Part shown: positions 32,880 to 45,642 of the stretch, piece after piece | Layout of the letters: each line of letters starts with the position of its first letter | Numbering within the stretch: position 1 is the stretch's first letter | From: Corythucha ciliata | Taxonomy: Eukaryota > Arthropoda > Insecta > Hemiptera > Tingidae | DNA: 64,000 bases | Assembly: GCA_038030265.1 (NCBI GenBank) | Contig: CM075939.1 | Coordinates: 15,171,253 to 15,235,252, forward strand | Direction of reading: 5' to 3' | Program-made: the position numbers and the translations under genes | Notes under the pieces: generated by a model | What the model was told of the DNA's origin: nothing | Databases searched by the model: none | Seen by the model: the letters and a program-made list of their open reading frames with translations, nothing else

Positions 32880-34930
32880 AAGAAGAGGGTGCGGGTGTTC
32901 TCCCTATGGGGGTGTAAACTTGTGCAATAGTCATTATAATTCGTGAAGTAAAATGCGCTTGAATCACGCGACGGTTGGGGAATTCCTGAGTACGTGGCCT
33001 TGTTCGTAGGGTGGTAAAGTTAACTGATACAATTACGACTTTCAGCTCACCTTTTATTATTAACTTTACAACGCAATTAAAAATTAAAGCCCATGAAACA
33101 GGTAATTAGGAGTAACTCAATCGATAATGAGAATTAATTCGACGCAATTTTCACCATTTCCCCTTTTTTGAACACACCCGTGTCGTAAGGAGAAAAGACC
33201 TACAGTCCGGAAAAAGGGCAAAACCGACCCTCCCTTTTTGGCTTGTAAAAAGTAATTACGCTGGTTGAAGTGTTTAGTATTCCGGTCTCACCACGGCTGT
33301 TAAATAAAAAAAAATATATACAACGCGGAAAAGAAAATAGCGGTGAAAACAATGGGGAGGGGGGATGAGGCACCTTCTCACTTCCTCCCCTCCCTCCTGG
33401 TGAGATTACTTCTAATTGAAGTTTATAGCCCTTGCAGAAGATATCTGCGAGTGCAGCCGAGAGACAATGCTCATTTACATTCATGTAACTTTAGTCACGC
33501 AGTGAATTTGAGACATTGGAAAGGGAAAGGGGGCCGTAAAGATTTACGTTTTTGTTTTTATAAATGTTTTAAAACGGAGAAAAAGCCTAACATGATCAAC
33601 ATGTCCCGGGCCTTATAAGCCATATAAGCTACAATTTTTCTACCAGCAACCAAACCGTGATACAATCCGGAGCCCGTATTTTTTGTTACTTCATCTTTCT
33701 CGTCATAAAAAGGTTTCTTCTTGAGAGTGGACGTGAGTATAGTGCTTGGGGGAGTCGGGGGTGGAAAAGGGAAATGAGAGTTCTTTCAAACTCTTTTATT
33801 AGATTCCAGTGATTGAAGAACGTGGGAGTAGAAATAGGGGCTGATCTATATATTGAAGGGAGGCCAATAAAGTGACCAATTGACGCGTAAGCTCTTGAGT
33901 TATCATCTCGAAAAGACATGTTGTCAAGAATGAGGGCTGAGAGCAAACTTTTGGTCAGAAAGTTCAAAGGAAACGTTGACAGAAATCGAATTAAGTTCCA
34001 GACCCTGAATTTGTAAGGAAATGTACTTATTTGTTTCTAAAAAGATTTTTCCTTTCTCGATCCACTCGAAATAAAATTTTTCCCTTGAATTCTTTTCGGC
34101 GGATGACGTTTAGCCGCCATTGGTAGGCATAAAATGATTGGTTACATATTTTTATTCTCAAATCGTGATGTACTTGCTCATCTTTGGCCACAGGCGTAAA
34201 AAGCAGACGTGTCAGAATTGAATGTGCTTGCAGTATCTTAGGGGGAGGGGCGAGGGAGGAAAAACCCCGTTGCAGGTAAAGCACAGCGCTCTTTTCCCCC
34301 AATTACTTTCAAATGGTGCCTGAAAAAAGTGTTCCCAACAGCCCTCGCTCAATCTCATTTTCGTTTCTCCCCTTTTCTTCACCTCTCAATTCGCGGCTCA
34401 AACCCCCCAGCAGTACGCATTTCCCTAACCCCTACCATGTAGCTTTGTAATTATCGTGGCCAGAGGAACCCAAAGTGGAAAATTGTGAGCTAGTGGGGGG
34501 GAGGGTTAACTTTAAGGAGATATAATTGTGAAACGGATCAACCATGGGGAAGAGTGAAAGGTCGGGGAAAAGGGAAAACCAAACATTTCGCCTGTCAATG
34601 TCAAAATGTTACCCTTCCCACCTTTGGACTCCCACATCCTTTATACTTTATACCCAAAGTAATTCCACCCTCGGATTACAATATCTCCATAATTCGACTA
34701 ATACTCTATTGCCAGGCTATTCCCACGTGGCGTGACGTCTAAATAAATCGTGTTATATGGCTGGCATTTTCGGGAGCGTATATACACGGTGGGTTTTCCA
34801 AGAATACTGTTATTTCGCAGCTTCCCCTTACAATTAAACGACTCACTATTCAATTTCAAGCTGCTATTTACGAGAAAATAAGATTGTGGCTGCTGTCTTT
34901 TTAGTGGTGGCCTAAGCCGGTGGAGTTCAG
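32880..34930. other. Unique stretch downstream of the ODF3-like gene
   Basis: About 2 kb without minisatellites or a recognised gene. It begins with the 3' UTR of the ODF3-like gene; ATTAAA near 33083 is one possible polyadenylation signal. Confidence 0.4.
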
Positions 34931-34942
34931 AAGACTCTCCAG

Positions 34943-35592
34943 CAGGGGCGTAGCCAGCTCGATCAGCTTCAATGGAGAAGATGTCAGATACACCATTGCC
35001 TAGTTCAGGCTGAAAGAGTTCCCACTTCCCAGCGAGAGAATTGTAAGTTTATCAACTCAGAACTCTGTGTTGAAAAAAAAAAAAAAATCACACCCACAAA
35101 CTGAATTGGCACAGAAAGGGTCGTTATCCGCCAAAAAACGATATTTTTACTGGAGAACAAGTTTTTAGTGAGCTAAGAAACCGTGAAATTATCTTTGAGA
35201 AAAATCTAAATAAACGATAAAAACGTTAAAAATTAACAAATTATTTCTTAGTGGGACAAATAACAGATAATCTATAAAACAGATCATTTCAAGATGTCAA
35301 CTACGCAAAATTAGATTTTCAGCCAGCCAAATCGCCGATTTTCTTTTAATGAACCACGGGCCACGAAAATGAACCTTTAACTAAAAAATCGGCATTTTAG
35401 CGAACTGTAATCGCGAAAATAGTCGTTTAGTAAATGAAATCCGATGATATCGGTTTATTAGTGAGCAGATCGGTGAAATTTTTTTTTCAGTGCAAAACCG
35501 CGAAATCGGATTTTGAATAGGGACAAACCCGCGAAACTGGGAGTTTTCAGCAGCAAAAGCCTGCGAACTTGATTTTTTAGTGAGCCTGACTA
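34943..35592. mobile_element. GGGCGTAGCC-type element, left part, with B-type array
   Basis: It begins CAGGGGCGTAGCCAGCTCGA and carries GAAGATGTCAGATACACCA, shared with the copies at 35593 and near 40850. Decayed minisatellite B units fill 35100-35580. It is interrupted by the start of the next copy. Confidence 0.55.
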
Positions 35593-37460
35593 GCAGGGGC
35601 GTAGCCAGCCCTTTGGTCTTGGGGTGGGCAGAAGATGTCAGATGCACCAGAAACCCCGCAGTAAGAGAACTTGTCTAGTTCGTCTAGTCAGATATGGGCG
35701 CTTCAAATCGTAAAATTGTTCCCCGGAAACTGAATTTTCACAAATATCGTCGTAGCCTTCTCTTTAGGATTTTCTATCCAAAAAAGACTGACAATGTTTT
35801 CCCAAGAAATATTGATACTTGTTAGGAAGGGCTTAGCCCTCCAATACATGGTGTCAGAATTTTAAACTTAATGCCTGAAAGACGTTGAAAACTGACATTT
35901 TTAAACCCAAAACTGAAGATTTTACTCTTAAACTGAATATTTCATTCTGAAACAGAAAATTTCACGCAAAAGCCGAAGTGTTGCCCCAAAACTGAAGATT
36001 TCACAACACAGCTGGCGGTTTTACCCGCAAAAGTCACGTTATACACTAAAACTGACGATTTTACTCTAAAAATGGATATTTTATGCCAAAACTGGCGACC
36101 CTGTCTTGGAAACTCTAACGATTTTGGCACAAAACTGACGATTTTACCACAATACTGACGAATTGTTTCTATATAAGACGATATTACACCAAAACAGACG
36201 ATTTCACCAACGTTTCACGTTTTCCCCTATACGGATGATTTTACGCCGAAACTGTTACGACTCTGCCTTGAAAAGTCTGATGATTTTAACACAAAACTGA
36301 CAATTTCACCACACTACCGACGATTTCACCACAATACTGAATATTTGTTACCAAATAAGACGAGATTACACCAAAACAGACAATGCCGCGCCAAGGCGCG
36401 ATGTCATTACAAAACTGGCGATTTAGCCCAAAAAACTTTTGCGGTTTCACCACGAAATTGAATATTTCACCCCGAAAATGTTTATTTTACCATGAAGGGA
36501 ACTTTTTTTTCAATCGAAAAACGGAAGATTTTACTCTAAAACTAACGATTTTACTCACAAGCTGAAGTGTTGTTCCGAATACTTTGCTACAAAAAACTGG
36601 TAAATATTATCCGCAAAATAACGGTTTTTACTTTCAAAATCTTACGATTTCATCCTAAAAAACTCATGTTAAGTACCCAAACACGGGGTGGGAGGTTATA
36701 TCCCCCAAAAGTGATGATTTTACCCAAAAACTCCAAAACTGACGTTTTCCCAAACAATACGATTTTACGTTAAAACTGACGACTCAGCCTTGAAAACTCT
36801 AACGAAATTTTCAGTTTTGAGGTAGGTATAAAACCACTACTTTTTTAAAGGGTGAAATCAGCAGTTTCGTAGTGAAAATTCTGTTTTTTGGTAATTGTTT
36901 TAAGTACAAACTTTAATTATGCGTTAAAAAACTTCTATTTTGAGTTAAAACCACCACTTTTTGGGTTAAATTTTCATTTTTTATGTAAAACTGACGAACT
37001 TAAACTTAGTTCTAGAGTAAAATCTTCAGTTTTGATATAACACGTCACCTTTGGCGTGAAACCTTTAGTATTCGACTAGAATCGTCACTTTTCGAGTTGA
37101 AATCCTCCGAAGTTAACGGTTTTATGCCAAAACTGACGTTTTAAATCAAAACTGAATATTTCAAGATAATACTACTAGTGATTTGACCATCGAAATAAAT
37201 TTGACAAATTTCCCTCAAAATTCAACTTTTCCCCCAAACTGGTGGTTTTACCACAAAACTGGCAACTTTTCCCCAATACTGACGTTTTTCAACCCAAAAT
37301 TGAAGTTTTTACCCCAAAACTACTAGAAAACCGATGTTTTCACTAGTCTACAAACTGGCGATTTCACCCTAAAAATAAGTCCCCCTCTAACAGTCTTCGC
37401 TTTCGAGTCTAGGGGACGGGGAAGGCAACTCCCCGCCCCTTCCGCACCATCGCTATGCCC
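35593..37460. mobile_element. GGGCGTAGCC-type DNA transposon carrying minisatellite F
   Basis: The left end reads CAGGGGCGTAGCCAGCCC and then GGGGTGGGCAGAAGATGTCA. The right end (37388-37460) contains CTTCGCTTTCGAGTCTAGGG and finishes CGCTATGCCCACG, roughly complementary to the left end and alike to 10543-10632. The interior (35870-37330) is the F array. No transposase and no clear target duplication. Confidence 0.55.
35870..37330 (+). repeat. Minisatellite F, about 21-22 bp unit
   Basis: Units of the form AAAACTGACGATTTTACCCC are repeated about 60 times with much decay; an inverted block lies at 36820-37110 (AAATCTTCAGTTTTG type). Confidence 0.85.
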
Positions 37461-37479
37461 ACGCATACCAACGACAACG

Positions 37480-38010
37480 AAAACGAATTTTAGTGACTCA
37501 AACCCATCATGAAAACGGTTGTTCTGGTGATCCATACCCGCGAAAATGGTTTTTAGGGTGAAAAATCCGTGAATTTAGCTTTTTTTTAAAGGACCCAACC
37601 CTACAAAATTTGGTTTTTAACGTGTCAGCCCCGCAAAATTTCGTTTTTGAAAGAGTCAAACTACCACAATTTCTTTGAATTTGAAGAGCGAAAGGTGATA
37701 TAGGCTCTGGAATAAGCCAGAAAAGCGAAATTTTGTTGTGCACGAAGTTTAAACTTCGAAAGAGCCAAACCCATGGAATCTGTTTTATTACGTGGCAATG
37801 CTTTTGTTTTGAACCCCATGAAAACAAATTTTTTGATCCGCAAAATTGGCGTATTAGGGAGTCAATCCTGAAAAAATGCGAAATTAGTGTGCTAAACCGC
37901 GAAATTTGGTTCTGTGAGTGCCAAATTCACGAAACATGAGATTCTAAAGGGCTAAACGTACGAAATTAATTTGTTTTAAGGTGCCAAATTCACGAAATTT
38001 ATATTGAGAG
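37480..38010 (+). repeat. Minisatellite B array
   Basis: GCGAAATTTGGTTTTGAAAGAGCCAAAC-type units. Confidence 0.7.
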
Positions 38011-38489
38011 GGAGTTTCCGCAGGTGTGACCTCCCTTCAATCGTACCTCGCCTACTCGACATTACTTGAATTATCACCATATTTCTGCACCAATCATGGA
38101 TTTAAAGGCCTCAATTTCAATCTCCAGGAAAATCTTCACACGCGTACGATCTTCTTTTTTCATTTTTCAACCTTGAAATTACTGTAAAACCCGCTAAAAA
38201 TTTTAACCTTGAAAATGCAGGCTCTTTCAACGACTTATTTAGGAAAGCAAGATCGTACGCAGGATTTTTTAAATTCCATTTTATGCCAAAAATTTGACAG
38301 CTTATGGCTGCATGGTCAAAATAATGCAAAACGCTCGTTTTTGAATGTTTCCACCACTCATGCATTAAGGATTTTCCCCGTCCGTCGCAAATCACAACAC
38401 AAACATTCCATTCTAACTCCAGAACTTAACCCCTCCCCCAACGCCCAGCGCCAGGCTCAAAGGTTCTAGGTGAATTACTAGGAGTAACG
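38011..38489. other. Noncoding, nothing recognised
   Basis: Unique sequence between arrays B and G. Confidence 0.4.
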
Positions 38490-39050
38490 AGGTTATCTAC
38501 CGTTTAGAACTCGGACTTTTGTGTAGAAATCGCCCTTGTATGAAGTAGTCGGGCTTGTACAGAGTTTGGACTTGTAATATAAGTTGGAAGTTGGACGTGT
38601 AAATAGACGTTGGACTTGTATATAGGTGCCGAACTTAATATAGATGCCGGACTTTATATAGAAGTTGGAACTATATTGACATTCAAATTTGCTGCCCTTA
38701 GAATATTGGCGTTCAAATTTGATGCCTCCAGAATATTGACATTCCAATTTGCTGCCCCCAGAATATTGACATTAAAATTTGCTGGGCCCAGAATATTGAC
38801 ATTAAAATTTGCTGTCCCCAGAATATTGACATTAAAATTTGCTGCCCCCAGAATATTGACATTAATTTTGCTGTCATCAGAATATTGACATTCAATTTGA
38901 TGGTCCAAAAGGTTGAAATTTGTTTTCACTGCCCTCAGAAAATTGACATTTATTTTGCTGTCTCCAGAATATTGATATTTATTTGCTGCATACAGAATAT
39001 TGACATTTGTTTGCTGTATACAGAATATTGACATTTATTTTGCTGCATGA
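38490..39050 (+). repeat. Minisatellite G, about 30 bp unit, after a TTGGACTTGTA repeat
   Basis: Positions 38490-38670 hold loose repeats of GTTGGACTTGTATATAGGTG (about 24 bp). Positions 38680-39050 hold clean units GAATATTGACATTAAAATTT followed by GCTGCCCCCA. Four consecutive units near 38730-38880 are almost identical, making this one of the youngest arrays. Confidence 0.88.
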
Positions 39051-39119
39051 AAGCTGCAATACATACGAAATACTATGGGAATGAGCAAAATGCTGTTCCA
39101 GTTTTGAGGAAAGCTACCG

Positions 39120-39640
39120 TTCATCGAAAAAAATCTAAAATTCATCCCATCAAGATGGAGTCTCGGGAACGAAGAGGTTGAAATAAATGTTCATCCCAAA
39201 ACTGACGTCAAATATAAATTTAGAAGGTTCTGAAACCCCTAAATACCGAATTTGAGTAGATTCTGATGAAAATCTAAAAATCATCCCCGCAGTGACAGAG
39301 AAGGGGGTTGAAAACAAATTTCATCCCCCAACTGACGTCATAATTATTTTTCTCAAGTTGGAAAACCTCAAAATACTAATTTTGGGTGCATTCTGCTGAA
39401 AATTGAAACATCCCCTATAAGGCGTGCATAGGCGTGCAATAGCAGTCGGGGGGGGGGAAGGGGTTTGAAAAAAATGTTCACCCCCAACTGACGTCATATT
39501 CTTTTTTCTTGGGTCAAACAAACTCTAAATACCAAATTTGAGTAGAATCTGAAATAATCAACCCAAGATGCCAACAAGCAAATTTAAGGATTTTCCCGGG
39601 GGGGGGGGGGACCCCATCGAGGAAAATTAAATTGGTCAAA
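39120..39640 (+). repeat. Long-period tandem repeat (about 130-156 bp) with TGACGTCA
   Basis: Three units each contain TTCATCCCCCAACTGACGTCA, an AT stretch, AAATACCAATTTGAGTAG-type sequence and GATGAAAATC. The TGACGTCA octamers are at 39203, 39333 and 39489. A fourth, weaker unit follows at about 39630. Confidence 0.75.
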
Positions 39641-39735
39641 CCGACCTCATTTTCGTTTTTAGATTATTGAAAAACCCTTTAGATGATCGTGAAAATTGTC
39701 TAGTCTCCGTTTCGACCTCAAACGGCTACTCGGTC

Positions 39736-40253
39736 CTGGGGGCTTGTTCTGTAAGAATTTGACTGATCCTAGGAACAGTCAGGTCTTGCTGTGACGTCAT
39801 GTTTTGGTGTTCTGTATCTCAGTGTTCTCTTGTAGCTGTTCCCCTGACGTCACGACTGGGGGAACACTCTCACTATCCTTTGGGATAGCCAAGTGGTGTT
39901 ACAAGGATCACTTGAAGAGTATTGTTTATAACATTTGATCGGCTTTCGGGCTTTTTAAAATTGTCAGTTAGTTTCTTCTCCGGCGTAAATTCCTTTTTTT
40001 TGACTACGTGTTTTTAGTTTTTGTTTGCCTTATTTTTGAATTATTAACAGCGTGATATTTATTACAAAATAATAATTTCTAGACATGGGAAGGTAATGTT
40101 CAGGTTGTAAAGGAACACTTCGCTGATTTTAGGGAACTCCAGTCACTATCACAGGAAGCCGTTCAAATGACAGTTACAAGGAACAGTTGAAAGGACAGAG
40201 AACAGTGACAGTGATAGTGACACTCAACTAAAAGTTATAGAACAAGCCCCCAG
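39736..40253. mobile_element. 518-bp TIR transposon (non-autonomous)
   Basis: The left terminus CTGGGGGCTTGTTCTGTAA is matched by the reverse complement of the right terminus (CTGGGGGCTTGTTCTATAA). The interior has no gene. It contains two TGACGTCA palindromes (39792, 39845) and many CAGTCAC/GACAGT motifs near the right end. A target duplication could not be defined. Confidence 0.75.
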
Positions 40254-40814
40254 TTCTGTAAAGTTAGCAACAGTCAAAAAGACAGTTGAAAGCGACAGTT
40301 GATTGTGGTGTTGTTATCAACTGTCGTTTTCTACATGTCGAGATCGTTTTGTGTGTTGGTGTTCTGTAAGAACAAACTTCCATAAACAATAATGAATTTA
40401 TTTGGATGCAATGAACCACATCAATCAGACTTCGTTCGAATATGTGTCCCGATCTGTCAGATATGACTGAAGAAGTCTCAGTGCTACATAAGGACGAAAA
40501 TAATAGCAATACTGCCGCAGCCAAAAACATTCAGTTGAGCCCCAAGAAAGAACGTACCAGTTGAAACATAAAAATGTCAATTGAGTAGAAAAAGTTAATT
40601 CATTTGACCAAAAACTGATGGTTTCACCTGCTGAATGCAAAAGCGTTTGCCACTTTTTACACTGTTCCGTCAAAAGATGATGCTTATGTCCATCCATCCT
40701 TTATTTTATTTTTTGCCCAGGGATGTGAGATAGAATTGTCAGTTCTTGGCCTGCAGAACATACTGGCCGACCCCCTGGCTAACTGAACTCCTCGTTGATT
40801 ACCAGATCCAGGGC

Positions 40815-42115
40815 TGTGGCGCATCCATCCCTTGATCTAGGGGTGGGCAGCTTCACTGGCGTAAATGTCAGATGCACCATATTGCCTTATTGTACGTATA
40901 TTCGGGGATACGAAGCTAGAAATCTGTCATAGGAAACTGCATTTGCACAGAAACTGTCACTATCAGTCAAAAACTAGATCTCAGCTGGAAACCTGTCGTT
41001 TGCATCCTTCTATTCCGAATTTTCAGTCCACAAACTGATAGATAACTCTCCTCCCCCCCTCAGAAAGTGTTACTTTTGGAAATATACTTTTAGTTTTGGT
41101 CCGTGGCATGGACGATGCCAGTTCCTCCCAGAGCTGGCATCTAAGGTCTAACCAACCCTCATCCTAACGATTAGGTACACCAAAACCGGATTTCTAGCGA
41201 GCCAAAACCTGACAAATTATCGGTTTTTAAAGCAAAGACTCACGAAATTGGGATTTTTACGAAGTCAAAAATTGGGGGAAAAAAGAAGGTTTGTAGTGAG
41301 TCAAATTGTGAATCAAATCATTTTAATGAGGCAAATCCGCGCAATTGCAGTTTGCGCAAGCCAATACCCACGAAATAGTGGGTTTTAGGTGAGAAAATGG
41401 TTTTCTGTAACAAGCAAAACCCGAAAAATTGGCGTTTTGGCGAACAAAACCCACGAAATTTGTTTTTGAATGAGGCAAACACCACAAAACTGGATTTACA
41501 GCCACGAAAATCCGCGAATTTCATTTTTTGGAATCCACTAAAGTGGTCTTTTATTGAGTCGGACGCGCGGAAATGTGCTTCTTATTGTGAATAATCCGCG
41601 AAATTGGTTTTTGAATGAGACAACTCCACGAGATTGTTTTTTTCAGCAATAAAAATCCCCGAAATAGGTTTTTTAGTTAGCGAAATCCGGTAAATTGACT
41701 TTTTCGAGTCAAACGTGCAAAAATGGGTTTTTAGCAAGACAAGTCCGCAAAATTGGTTTTTAGTGAGGGAAATATGAGGAATTTATTTAGAAGTGAACCA
41801 GATCCGGGAAAACGTTTTTTTCAGGCAAAACAAATAAGCGAAAAAAGTCTCTGGATTTGGGCGCATCCCGCGCGAAATTGCTTTGATCGCGACAAAAACC
41901 AGCGAACTTGGTTTTCATCTCAAAAATGCCTCGATATTGGTGTTTTAGGGAGTGAAATAAGAGAAAGTGGTTTACTGCTCTGAGCTAGGCCAGCAGGACA
42001 TCTTGGCGAAAAGAAATGTAGACCTCCCCCCCCCCGCCATATTTTAACTTTTCTATGGCAGCTGTCTCACTAAGTCTTCGCCTTCAAGTCTATAAGAAAG
42101 GGCAACTGACCCCTG
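40815..42115. mobile_element. GGGCGTAGCC-type element copy with minisatellite B inside
   Basis: The left part carries TAGGGGTGGGCAGCTTCACT and AATGTCAGATGCACCA as in the 35593 copy. The right part carries AAGTCTTCGCCTTCAAGTCT as at 37388. The terminal GGGCGTAGCC itself is decayed (CTGTGGCGCATCCATCC), so the limits are approximate. The interior (41170-41960) is a B array. Confidence 0.5.
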
Positions 42116-42129
42116 GGTTCTTGTAGCTC

Positions 42130-43855
42130 CTTTTTCTTTCCTTTAAAGCCCCAGATGCCTCAAAAGAAATGAGCTCGAAATGGACCCACTACTAACCCTC
42201 CGTGAAGCCCACAGGTCCAGGCTGCTTTAACTACGGTTACCATCACGCCATCAATGGCTACAAAACCTTGGCTTAGGGGGGGGGGGGCAAAAGCGTGGAG
42301 GCACATTTGGAAGAACATATCTTCATAAATAAACGGAGCAATAATCTTTAGGGAGCTAAACTCCCGTTTTGAGTGAGTATGAGTAAGAATCCTAGTTTTC
42401 AACGTGCTTTCCGACCTCAGAAGTCATAAACCGGGAATACACTGTCCTATTTCAGGGGAAAGTGCAATCTACGTAGCACAATTAGTAAAGGGGCCAGGCT
42501 CCCCGGTTCTCCACAAGATAAAAAAGGCGTTCCCGAACCAGCGGCGAAGACCTCAGCGAGATATAACAAAGATAACTATTTTTCATACAGTTACGTTTTC
42601 CAACGGGGTAATCAAACGACCATTAGTTTTCATGTTATTGAATACGATGTATTTATATGACACAGAACAACGTCGAAAAGGCTACCGGAACTCGGGGTAT
42701 TGTTTTTCTCGATGCAATGTTAACTCACGGTGTGTCGGCATGTTGGGAAGGAAGCACGTGCTAAGCCATTTTGAGAAATTCTTAGCATTCATGGACGGAG
42801 AGTCCCCTAAAATACTTGAGGACTTGAAAGTCAGAAGATCGTCCCTAACGAAGCCTTGATCACCACCTCAATGAGCAGCAATAAGTCGATTTCCTTTGCC
42901 AAACATATAAAATCACGTGAAACTGTTTTGGTGCTGAAGAAATTATAAGAACCACCTGCTTACCTAATTTATGAGTATAGCCGTTAATGCGTCTTATCCG
43001 ACTGCCAACAGAATATAATGTTATGGGACTCTTGCACGTACGTTCAAGGCTATGTTCGTATTGGGCTCTCGTTGCTGTTTTATCTCTTTCAGGTAGGATA
43101 CCCTACGGGCTGCAATATTTGGCCGCTCAATAAGTATCTTACGAATAGACAAGCACTTCTTCACCTAAGCCCGAGGCGATGTAAGCGAGGCCGAAGGTAT
43201 TCTTTACCGCAGTTCACAACACCTTGTGGAAAAGTTTAATAGAAGGGCATTGCTTTTCATTAATATTAAACTCACGAACTTTAAAACGAATGGCACTGTC
43301 AGTGACAGAGTCGAATTTGACGCGTTTTTGATGAGGACTATTCTTCCTCTTAGGCGAGGTGAAAAGTGGCCGGCTCGCACTCGAGCCCTCCGAGGTCGTT
43401 CGTTCGGTTTCCTTCGCGATGCGTAAAACTGAAGACTGGAAAACACCGGCGCCTCGGCCTGTTTTGCTACCTTCTGCCGGGTAAAATATTCGAAAACAGA
43501 AAAAAGGATTCGCTTCGCTTTGCTTCCCGAAGTCCTTCTTCACGGTCTTTCACTTATTTCTGAAATAAAATGCATTATATTGGCCGTCAATGTAATTAAA
43601 TTATTAATCATCTCATGACTACTTACTTTAATATCAATGAATGATAACGTTGAGTCAAAGAAACTGGTGGGGGGTGAAGTACATCCTAATCGGCGCCAGT
43701 AGCGCTACCGTCGATTTCGTTAGTCTTTGGCTGGTCTATAGCAGTTTTATCATAAATCCTAAATTTAAAAGTTTGCTTCCAGGGCACATTTGCGTTGAAA
43801 AAAAAAAAAAAAAACGATTTTCGGTGATCCGAGCTATGTTTTAGGGCGTTATTGA
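42130..43855. other. Unique stretch, no gene recognised
   Basis: Open frames at 42404-42859 (plus) and 43214-43543 (minus) were examined. Neither shows a known motif nor convincing splice partners. A G12 tract lies at 42276-42287. Confidence 0.4.
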
Positions 43856-43863
43856 CAACTAGT

Positions 43864-44103
43864 CCAAGAGCCAGCGACGTAAAAAGTGCAACCATTTGCT
43901 TGCTTTTCTTATCTAGCGCATAAAATCGAGAATAATTTCCTAATAGTGGGAAAAATTGTCATCGTCCATTTAGACGTGATGAAATCGGTGGCAGACAGCA
44001 TCAAAGATGGACTTGTGGGGAGAAGTAACACAAATTCAAGTCAGACGGCAAATACGTTTTATTGACGAGATAACGCATTGCAAAATATTGGGAAATTAAT
44101 GTT
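43864..44103 (+). repeat. Left arm of a long inverted repeat
   Basis: About 240 bp pairs with 45425-45642 plus 46780-46802 read in reverse. Shared phrases include CCAAGAGCCAGCGAC, GTGCAACCATTTGC, TCCTAATAGTGGGAAAAATT and GCAAATACGTTTTATT, about 80% identical by eye. Both arms can encode a similar peptide (LIVGKIV...LDV, then RQIRFI.EITH), so they may derive from a coding sequence. Confidence 0.8.
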
Positions 44104-44637
44104 GCGTTTCAGCTAACTGGTCCTGCGGCTGCAAGCCAAATGAAAAGCCGGAAATGCCGAAAGATGTTGGGAGCAGGACCAACCCTCCCAACGGTGACCT
44201 TTTTCTTTTAATCTGAAGTTCCGCTTATCGGTGTCAGGGTATACGGGGCCTATTGGAAGAAGAGGGACGGAATATTCCAGTATCGAATCCGTTTTATTTA
44301 GTCGATGCATTTTGAATGACCCCATCGGCTGCACTCTGATTTACGGCGCATGGAAAACGCGTATTATGAATGAGGAAGTTTCACATTTTCCCAAAATATT
44401 TTTTTTCTCGATAAAGCATATCAATCCTTCTACGTAAATAATTAAGTAAAAATTAAGGCCTTCAGAAATATTTTTTATATCTTAACAAACTTTGGCATAT
44501 TTGAAATCCCGCCAAAACAAACATTTTCCGCAACGTAATATCCCTTGTATTCTCTGTCCTTTTCATGCCTCTAAATAGCTCATCTGTTTATCCTCGATTA
44601 TTTTATTATTGGAGAGCTCTAGTAGAGAACCTTTAGA

Positions 44638-44900
44638 ACCCAGGTACGGAAACACGCGATAACCGCCATATTTGGTCCCTCCGCCTCCATTCATATGTCA
44701 TATCCGACTCCATTCAATAATAATAATGAAAAAGAAGAATGAAGCTGTTTTTTAAAAAAAAGAAATCAGATGGTATGAGTTTTGAGAACTGAAGAGAGAC
44801 AATCAAGAGACGTGTGGAAGAGAAAACACTTATCAAGACCCGAGTGATACAGACCGGAGGGACCAAATATGGCGGTTATCGCGTGTTTCCCTACTCGGGT
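44638..44900. mobile_element. MITE with 36-bp perfect terminal arms
   Basis: GGAAACACGCGATAACCGCC and the next 16 bases (44648-44683) are an exact reverse complement of 44855-44890. Outside the arms, ACCCAGGTAC and the complement of GTAGGGA/CTCGGGT continue the match imperfectly. The interior is about 170 bp with no gene. It sits between the arms of the long inverted repeat 43864-45642. Confidence 0.85.
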
Positions 44901-45424
44901 TATACAGTAGCCTTAGCTCTAGTAGAAAATAAGGCAAAGAGACACAACAAACCACTCTCCGACAGCTACATTATAGGTTAATTTTTTTCGGAAGGCGCAT
45001 ATGACACAAATATGCTAGCTGGCGTGTTTGAAATGACCTAAAACTTCAAAAATCGCGTAATTATTAACTGTTGGATTATTTTACGAACGAATCACGATTT
45101 ATGCTCTATTTTAGCATGAATAAACCTTCAAAAATAGATTTATGAATAAGTTCTACCCATGAAACTTCCTCATTATCATAATTCGTGGTGAAAGTAACCA
45201 TAATTTCACGCACGCTGCAGCCTAAAATATTTTTTGGGGTGTGTTCTTACCTAAAGTGACACTGTTTTTATACGATAACATGAAAACCGTTCATCGTGGA
45301 TTTTTATTATATATTTTTTATAGATTTCTCACTCTATTTTCCCCCAGAAAAAAGCACCCTGGAACCGAAAACTGATACTTCAAATTAGAGGAGTTTAAGC
45401 TTTTCCGACTTTGCCCGATAGCAC

Positions 45425-45642
45425 TAAATGTAATATTCATTCCCTATGTTTTTTTCAATGCGTTATCTCGTGAATAAAACGTATTTGCTGTCTGACCGGA
45501 ATTTTTTCTACTTCTCCCCAAAAGTGTAACTTTGATGCCACCGGTTTCGTCACGTCCAAATTGAGGCAGACAATTTTTCCCACTATTAGGGAATTATTCT
45601 CGGTTTTATGCGCAGGGCAAGAAAAGTATGCAAATGGTTGCA
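45425..45642 (-). repeat. Right arm of the long inverted repeat (first part)
   Basis: Reverse complement of 43885-44103. The arm is interrupted at 45642 by the hAT-like insertion and resumes at 46780. Confidence 0.8.

Noticed and set aside
38654..39034. Open frames on both strands reading ILGAANFNVN-type repeats
   Set aside because: By-product of the 30-bp minisatellite G, whose unit length is a multiple of three.
42404..42859. 151-codon plus-strand open frame
   Set aside because: No motif, splice partner, promoter or poly(A) signal could be attached to it.
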